Part shown: positions 58,354-64,000 of the stretch, in pieces | How positions within the stretch are numbered: position 1 is the stretch's first letter | Layout of the letters: each line of letters begins with the position of its first letter | NCBI RefSeq assembly: GCF_051020515.1 | Contig: NZ_CP194857.1 | Coordinates: 2,108,001 to 2,172,000 of the forward strand | DNA from: CALKWS01 sp051020515 | GTDB lineage: Bacteria; Actinomycetota; Actinomycetes; Actinomycetales; Beutenbergiaceae | Length of the DNA stretch: 64,000 bases | Direction of reading: 5' to 3' | Position numbers and translations under genes: made by a program | Notes under the pieces: generated by a model | Seen by the model: the letters and a program-made list of their open reading frames with translations, nothing else | Database searches by the model: none | What the model was told of the DNA's origin: nothing

Positions 58354-58510
58354 GGAGTGGTTCTGAAACCGGCTAGACGAACCTCCTATGCCTAGTCTGT
58401 TCGCATGCGCGGGACCCACCTCAAAAGGACATCGCTGTCATGGGCAGCGTCCCAGGCTTACAGTCGTGGGAGATCGAGCACGCCATCGCTGACCGAAGTG
58501 GAGCGCTGGG

Positions 58511-58834
58511 ATGAGAGTTGCCATTCACACCAGGCTGAAAGCCGGTGCCGAGCAGGCCTACGAGGAGGCACACCGCCAGGTCCCACGAGCGCTGGTAGCG
58601 GCGATGCGCCGCACCGGCGTGCACGACTGGCGCATCTGGCGCAGCGGGAGAGACGTGTTCCAGGTCATCCAGTGTGACGACTATGCCGCACTGCTCGGAG
58701 CGCTACGCGATCTGCCGGTCAACGTCGCCTGGCAGGAACGGATGGCACAGTTGCAGGAGGTCACCCACGACTACTCCACCGGAGGTGAGGGCGACGGTCT
58801 GCCGATGGTGTGGAACCTGAAGGACGCCGAGTGA
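58511..58834 (+). CDS. rhaM: L-rhamnose mutarotase (RhaM family)
   Basis: 107 residues; interconverts alpha and beta L-rhamnose (or L-fucose in related members). Recognised by MRVAIHTRLKAGAEQAYEEA, VHDWRIWRSGRDVFQVIQCD and VNVAWQERMAQLQEV with catalytic His and Tyr-type residues. It lies 46 bases before the fucosidase gene, so a 6-deoxyhexose such as L-fucose is the likely sugar. L-fucose mutarotase activity is known in close relatives. Start ATG has GAGCGCTGGG upstream, which is weak. Confidence 0.85.
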   Translation: MRVAIHTRLKAGAEQAYEEAHRQVPRALVAAMRRTGVHDWRIWRSGRDVFQVIQCDDYAALLGALRDLPVNVAWQERMAQLQEVTHDYSTGGEGDGLPMVWNLKDAE

Positions 58835-58880
58835 ACGTCGGCTCCGGTGGCAAAGCGCGCGATGAGCAGAGAGGGAGATC

Positions 58881-60159
58881 ATGGTGACAGGTGAAGGTGG
58901 ATGGTTCACACACGACCGTTTCGGGCTCTTCGTGCATTTCGGGCTCTACAGCGGCCTGGCTCGCCACGAGTGGGTGATGACGCGCGAGCGCACCCCGGCG
59001 CAGGAGTACGAGAAGAACGCTGAGTTTCTTCGACCCTGACCGGTTCGATGCCAAGGCGATCGCGAGAGCGGCCAAGGACGCCGGCATGCGCTATGCGGTC
59101 CTGACTGCCAAGCATCACGAGGGCTTCGCCCTATGGGACTCGGCACTGTCCGATTACAACTCGATGGCAACGGCCGGCCGGGACCTGGTCCGCGAGTTCG
59201 TCGAGGCCGTCCGTGCCGAAGGGCTGCGGGTCGGTCTGTACTTCTCGGTGATCGACTGGCACCACCCGGACTTCACTATCGACTACCACCACCCCCTGCG
59301 GGATCTGCCCGACGCCCGGGAGCGGAACAAGACCCGGGATATGAACCGCTACCGGGAGTACCTGCACGGTCAGGCGCGGGAGGTGCTGACCAACTACGGG
59401 CGGCTGGACTACTTGTTCTACGACTTCACCTACCCCGAGGCGCGGGACGGCTGGGAAGGCAAGGGCCCCGGGGACTGGGACGCCGAGGCCCTCCTGGCGA
59501 TGACACGCGAGTTGCAGCCCGGGATCGTCGTCAACGACCGCCTCGGCATCCCAGGGGATCTGGTGACTCCCGAGCAGTACCAACCCGACGCTCCGATGCG
59601 CCGCAACGGCGAGGAAGTGGTTTGGGAAGCGTGCCAGACGCTCAACGGCACCTGGGGGTACCACCGGGACAACCTCGACTTCAAACCCCCCGACCTCCTG
59701 GTCCGCATGCTCGTGGACACCGTCTCCAAGAACGGCAACCTGCTGCTGAACATCGGGCCGGACGGTCGCGGTGCGATTCCGCCACGCGATGACGAGCGGC
59801 TGACCGCTGTCGGACGCTGGATGGACCTGCATGCCCGGGCTGTCATCGGTGCCGGTGCCACGCAGATCCCTGCACCGCCCGGCACGGTGCTGACCCGCCG
59901 GGAGGACCGGCTCTATCTGCACCTTCTGGTCTGGCCGTTCGGGCACCTGCACCTGCGCGACATGGCCGACAAGGTCCGCTACGCGCGCTTCCTGCACGAC
60001 GGCTCGGAGGTGCAGCGCAGCCGAATCGAACCCGGGCAGCAAGCCTGGAACACCACCCCCGGCGGTCAGCCACCCGGAACCCTCACGCTGCATCTGCCCG
60101 TCCAACGCCCGCAGGTCGAGGTTCCGGTGATCGAACTCATCCTGGAGGCCCAGGGCTGA
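58881..60159 (+). pseudogene. Alpha-L-fucosidase, GH29, one frameshift
   Basis: Releases terminal L-fucose by a retaining mechanism. ATG 58881 follows GAGGGAG. The first 52 codons (GWFTHDRFGLFVHFGLYSGL) carry the family's HFG/GLY strand. One extra base at 59020-59026 (GAGTTTCTTC) shifts the frame; the next frame gives FFDPDRFDAKAIARAAKDAG, MRYAVLTAKHHEGFALWDS, DYLFYDFTYPEARDGWEGKG with the nucleophile Asp region, TWGYHRDNLDFKPPDLLVRM and NLLLNIGPDGRGAIP. No signal peptide, so a cytoplasmic enzyme cutting imported fucosyl-oligosaccharides is likely. The rhamnose/fucose mutarotase upstream supports this. Confidence 0.85.
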
Positions 60160-60341
60160 TCCCCCACCCACCAAGTAAGAACCGAGCGAACAGCAGTAGG
60201 GGACCGGCAAGTCGGCCATGGCGGTCGATGGGACCTGGAAAGCGGTCTCCTCAGGTTCCCAGCGGTCCGAGCGCAGCGCATCGCGAACCTGCACCACACC
60301 TGCACACCGATGTCCCGTGACCTGGAAAGTCGCCCTCTACG

Positions 60342-61414
60342 ATGAACGCCATGGCCGACAAGTCCAACCGTTCGCGCAGCAGGCTGGCGCTCATCATCGC
60401 GCTGTCGCTGGTGGCGCTGCTGATCGCCGTGCCCGTCGTCGCGTTCTTCGTGATGCAGAACCGCATCGATGACCGCATCGAACGCTTCGAAGACCCCTTC
60501 GCCGGGCGGGAGGACCGCGACTCCGCTGAGGGCGACGAGTCCGACGACGACGAGGATGACGCCGATGCGGACTCCGACGTCGATGACCCGGTGAACATCC
60601 TGGTGCTCGGATCGGACTCGCGGATCTCCGCCGGGGACCCCAGCCAGTGGGAGGCCGGCGGGCAGCGCACCGATGCGATCATGATCGCCCAGGTCTCCGG
60701 GGACCGGGAGTCGATGACGTTCATGTCCATCCCGCGCGACTCCTGGGTGCCGATCCCCGGCCACCCCGACGCCAAGATCAACGCCGCGTTCTCCTGGGGC
60801 GGGCCCTCCCTGATGATCGAGACGGTGGAAGACCTCACCGGCATCACCCTGGACCACATCATGGTCACCGATTTCGAGTCCTTCCAGGCCATCACCGACG
60901 AGCTCGGCGGGGTGGAGCTCACCCTCACCGAACCCCTGCGCAGCGGCGGCACCGACCTGCCCGCCGGCACCCACCGGCTCAATGGGTCCCAGGCCCTGGA
61001 CTACACCCGCCAGCGCCACGGCCTCTCGGCGGGGACCTCTCCCGGATGCAACGTCAGCAGAACTGGATGCGCGCGATGATGGTCTCGGCGTTTAACCGGG
61101 AGGTGCTCACCAACCCCGGGCGGTTGAACGACCTGCTCATCGTGGTCGCCGAGAACGTGGCGGTGGATGAGCACTTCCAGATCTCCCACATGCGCAACCT
61201 GGCCCTGTCGATGCGCAACATCCGCCCCGGGGACGTCAACTTCATCTCCGCCCCGGTCACCGGGCTGGGCCGATCCCCGGACGGGGCCCAGTCCATCGTG
61301 CAACTGGACTTCGAGGCCCTGGACCAGGTGTCCCAGGCCTTCATCGAGGACCGCGCCGCGGAGTTCGTCGCCGAGAACGAGGACCTGGTCCAACTCGGCG
61401 ACCTCGTGGAGTAG
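60342..61414 (+). pseudogene. LytR-CpsA-Psr family glycopolymer ligase 2, one frameshift
   Basis: Membrane-anchored enzyme (LIIALSLVALLIAVPVVAFFV near the N-terminus, followed by an acidic stretch DSAEGDESDDDEDDADADSD). LCP domain: VNILVLGSDSRISAGDPSQW, MSIPRDSWVPIPGHPDAKIN, NAAFSWGGPSLMIETVEDLT, LDYTRQRHGL with a catalytic Arg. The frame breaks at about 61022-61030 (one base missing in CTCTCGGCGGGG) and the other frame restores GGDLSRMQRQQNWMRAMM to the end at 61414. The joined protein is about 357 residues. Translation starts at either ATG 60342 or ATG 60351; no ribosome-binding site is obvious. Confidence 0.85.
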
Positions 61415-61464
61415 CCGCAACCGCCACCGGGCCACCTGGCCCGGCCCACCCGAAGGGAGCCGAG

Positions 61465-62436
61465 GTGCGCATCGCTGTGCTGGGTGCCTCCGGCTTCGTC
61501 GGTTCGGCAGTGTGCGCCGCCGCCCGCCACGCCGGCCACCACGTCATCGAGGTCCCGGCACCCCGGCCGACCACCGCGGCCCGCGGCACCGAGGCGGTAC
61601 TCGCCCAGGCGATGATGACCGACGACGACGCAGCCACTCTGGCCGATCGCCTCACCGAGGCGCAGGTGGTGATCAACGCCGCCGGCCTGGCCACCCCCGG
61701 GGCCGGGATGACCGACGCCTTGGTGGGCGCCAACGCTTTGCTGCCCGGCGTCGTCGTCCGCGCCGCTGCGCTGGCCGGGGCAGAGCGGGTGGTGCACGTC
61801 TCCTCGGCCGCGGTCCACGGGGAGGCCACGGTGCTGGACACCGCCGCCCAGCCCCGACCGGCATCACCGTACGGGTGGTCCAAACTGTGGGGCGAGCAGG
61901 TGGCGTCCGCTGCCGACCTCCAGTCGTCGCCCATGCCCGGCGCGGGACAGTCCGAGCGCGGCGCGGGGCAGCCTGACCACGGCGCGGGACAGCCCGATCG
62001 CGGCCCGCGGCATGGCGATCACGGGGCACCCGGCCCCACGGTGGTGATCTACCGCCCCACCTCCGTGCACGGCCCCGGCCGCAGCGTGACCGACCAGGTC
62101 CGCCGGCTCGCCCGCTCCCCACTGTCCTGCGTGGCGGCACCGGGGGATGATCCCACCCCACAGGTCACGGTGGAGCAGGTCGCTGCCCACACGCTGCACC
62201 TGGCCACGGCGCCCGAGGTTCCCACCGGCCCGGTGATCCATCCCTGGGAAGGGTGGACCACGTCGTCGTTCCTGCAGCACCTGGGCGACGGCAGACGCCC
62301 GCGGCACATCCCACGCCCCCTGGCCCGCGCGGCGCTCGCGGTAGCCAAGACCGCCGGCCGTCTGCACCCCCGCGCGCGCGCCAACGCTCGCCGCCTGGAG
62401 ATGCTCTGGTTCGGCCAGCGGCATAAACCAACCTAG
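61465..62436 (+). CDS. NAD-dependent epimerase/dehydratase (SDR family) with repeat insert
   Basis: 323 residues from GTG 61465, with GGGAG 6-7 bases before it. Rossmann motif MRIAVLGASGFVGSAVCAAA, middle VVHVSSAAVHGEATVL, and catalytic YxxxK in PYGWSKLWGEQVA. Between residues about 155 and 190 is an insertion of GAGQ-type repeats (GAGQSERGAGQPDHGAGQPD, then RGPRHGDHG) not part of the fold. The substrate-binding end VHPWEGWTTSSFLQHLGDGR follows. It probably epimerises or reduces a nucleotide sugar. It may be in one transcript with the LCP gene (50 bases gap). Confidence 0.82.
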   Translation: MRIAVLGASGFVGSAVCAAARHAGHHVIEVPAPRPTTAARGTEAVLAQAMMTDDDAATLADRLTEAQVVINAAGLATPGAGMTDALVGANALLPGVVVRAAALAGAERVVHVSSAAVHGEATVLDTAAQPRPASPYGWSKLWGEQVASAADLQSSPMPGAGQSERGAGQPDHGAGQPDRGPRHGDHGAPGPTVVIYRPTSVHGPGRSVTDQVRRLARSPLSCVAAPGDDPTPQVTVEQVAAHTLHLATAPEVPTGPVIHPWEGWTTSSFLQHLGDGRRPRHIPRPLARAALAVAKTAGRLHPRARANARRLEMLWFGQRHKPT

Positions 62437-63559
62437 TCGGACGGTTGGGCCTCGCTGTCGCGTGAAGGGGAGTGGTCCAGTGCCCAGAGCGCGATTCGCA
62501 AGTCACTCAGCCCTTCGTGGGTGAACGGGTCCTTGTCGGTGATGTCATGAACCTGCCTCAACCGGTACCGGACCGTGTTCACGTGCAGATACTCGCGCTT
62601 GGCTGTGGTCTGGGGTGAACCATCGGCTGCAATGAACTGCCGCAACGTGGACAGTAGTTGGCTCCCGCCCCGGGCTCCCTGAATCGGAACGATCACGTGG
62701 TCGATGAAGGGTCTGAGCCGCCGACTCGGCAGTTGGGCAAGCAGGGCGTCCAGGGTGGTCAACTCCTCCGCTCCCACGACGAGCCCACGCCGCCACGCGA
62801 TCCGCGCCGCAATGCGGGCTTCATTCACGGCACGACCAACACTGCGAACCTGCACGGGTGCGCTAACCCCGCAGGCGAGACTGAGCTGCGCTGCGTGTTC
62901 TCGAACAGGGAGGTCATGCGGGGTCACCGCGAGTGTCACGTCCCCTACTTCACCGATGAGTGCCGGTACGAGCGTGCGCTCCAACCGTTCCCGCACACCT
63001 GGTGGCCATGCCGAGACCACGACGGCCTGATCCCCCCGCACCACTGGCCGGAGATCCAGCAGCACAGCACCGGGCTCGGCCAACCCGTCCGCTATCAGAG
63101 TGAGTAGGTGCCCCACGTGCAGACTTCGTGCGTGGGCGGCGCCGTGGGAACTCCCGGAGAGATTGGCGAGACGACTCTCGAGGACGATCTCGTTGATCTG
63201 CGAGAAGGAGACCCCGAACGGAACCGTCACCAAGGGCACCGTGAAGTCCCGGCAGGCCCGGACCAAGCCGTCGGGGACCTCGAGGTGAACTTCGCCGAGG
63301 CCGAGGCAGATTCCACTAGGTCCAGCGTCCGCAACAGCCTGGACGAACCTGAAACACGAATCGGCATCGTGGAGGGCGCTACCGAGCGTGCAGACCAGCG
63401 AGGCCGCCCGCACGTGCGGGCGGGGGTCGAGCATCTCCGTCGGATGAGCCCAGGAGATGGGTGCCGTCCCAGGGGATGGTGTGCCCGGCACCGGCTTCAT
63501 CAGCAGGTCGGGGTGGTCGATGAGGTCCTCAGGGGCGTACCCTCCTGGGTCTCTTCCAC
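62433..63559 (-). pseudogene. PucR-family transcriptional regulator 2, one frameshift near the start
   Basis: About 375 residues. GTG 63559 sits 6 bases after AAGGAGG, a perfect ribosome-binding site, but is out of frame with the body. One base (a C in a CCCC run at 63530-63535) is missing. Reading through it gives VEETQEGTP, then EDLIDHPDLLMKPVPGTPSP. The body has a PucR-type sensory half (PISWAHPTEMLDPRPHVRA, LVCTLGSALHDAD) and a C-terminal helix-turn-helix (TAKREYLHVNTVRYRLRQVH). It is divergent from the permease gene at 63747, with 190 bases between, so it likely regulates that transporter. Confidence 0.82.
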
Positions 63560-63746
63560 GACGAACCTCCTTGGCCCGCCATCCGCGACGGCACTCAGTA
63601 CGTAGGTGAGGCAACGGTTGTATCTTCCTACAACTACCGGCGTCGATGCGGTGGATAGCACCTAAGCTTGCGAAGAAGTGTGCTCCCGATGACACGTCGT
63701 GCCCCAGACTCTCCAGTGAGATTCGACTGCATCAAGGGAGAGCAAG

Positions 63747-64000
63747 ATGAGTCACGCCCCATCAACCAGCGCAAAGCCGGAGGCTCGCACCCTCAAGCGA
63801 GAATTCACCCTCTGGTCGTCATTCGCATTCGCTTTCGCCTTCATCTCACCGATCGTTGCGCTACACGGGATCTTCGGTCTGGCCTACATCGGAGCCGGGC
63901 CGTCGTTCTGGTGGGGATTCTTCATCGTCTTTGCCGGGCAGTTCCTCGTTGCGTTGATCTTCGCGGTGCTGGTGTCCCGATGGCCGTTGGAGGGCTCCAT
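63747..64000 (+). CDS. Amino-acid/polyamine permease, APC superfamily (5' part only)
   Basis: The gene runs off the right edge after 84 codons. ATG 63747 has GGGAG 7 bases upstream. The residues shown contain a cytoplasmic lead (KPEARTLKREFTLWSSFAFA) and the first membrane segments (FAFISPIVALHGIFGLAYIG, FWWGFFIVFAGQFLVALIFA). ISPIVALHGIFG carries the APC-superfamily signature of an unwound TM1. It imports an amino acid or amine. With the divergent PucR regulator, the unit resembles catabolic GABA/amine uptake systems; substrate inferred from neighbours only. Confidence 0.8.
   Translation, partial: MSHAPSTSAKPEARTLKREFTLWSSFAFAFAFISPIVALHGIFGLAYIGAGPSFWWGFFIVFAGQFLVALIFAVLVSRWPLEGS

Overview
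The window is high-GC, leaderless-transcript-friendly DNA from an actinobacterium, most likely Micrococcales. The inference rests on a DUF3027 gene directly downstream of a long cold-shock protein, a DUF222/HNH (13E12-type) endonuclease, two PucR-type regulators, LytR-CpsA-Psr (LCP) proteins, and a c-di-AMP (ydaO-type) riboswitch in front of a LysM-NlpC/P60 cell-wall hydrolase. No tRNA, rRNA or CRISPR array was seen.

Layout: 0-2.4 kb holds the tail of a DUF885-like gene and a peptide-type ABC solute-binding lipoprotein. At 2.5-5 kb wecC and wecB are convergent (UDP-ManNAcA synthesis). At 5-17 kb lie a secreted beta-solenoid-like protein, an ArsR/SRPBCC/AlkD operon, an XPB-like helicase-associated protein, csp/DUF3027, a broken DUF222/HNH gene and a PucR regulator. 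At 17-20 kb are mmsA and a class III aminotransferase (beta-alanine/GABA/valine-type catabolism). From 20.7 to 41.7 kb runs a surface-polysaccharide locus: glycosyltransferases, a WecA/MraY-type initiator, a CapD-type dehydratase, DUF6270, a glycosyltransferase/heparinase chimera, a PaaK-like ligase, an asparagine-synthase-like protein, a two-gene ABC exporter and an LCP attachment enzyme. Its middle (about 26-35 kb) is visibly AT-richer than the flanks and looks imported. From 41.9 to 54.7 kb is an accessory region: a small two-gene module between direct repeats, an MFS transporter with two downstream remnants of the same gene, two paralogous AlbA_2-domain ATPases behind palindromic operators, and an ISL3-family element that carries a group II intron and, separately, a second copy of itself. 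From 54.8 kb on come the riboswitch/NlpC-P60 unit, a membrane-anchored serine hydrolase, rhamnose mutarotase plus alpha-L-fucosidase, a second LCP protein, an epimerase, and a second PucR regulator divergent from an amino-acid permease.

Two things shape the reading. First, at least 14 small reading-frame breaks fall in 13 otherwise well-conserved genes, often in G/C runs or dinucleotide repeats; these look more like sequence errors than decay, so each is annotated as one broken gene with the break position. Second, tandem short repeats are unusually common both between genes (5.1 and 11.7 kb) and inside proteins (Gly/Ala, Glu-Pro and Gly-Ser tracts).
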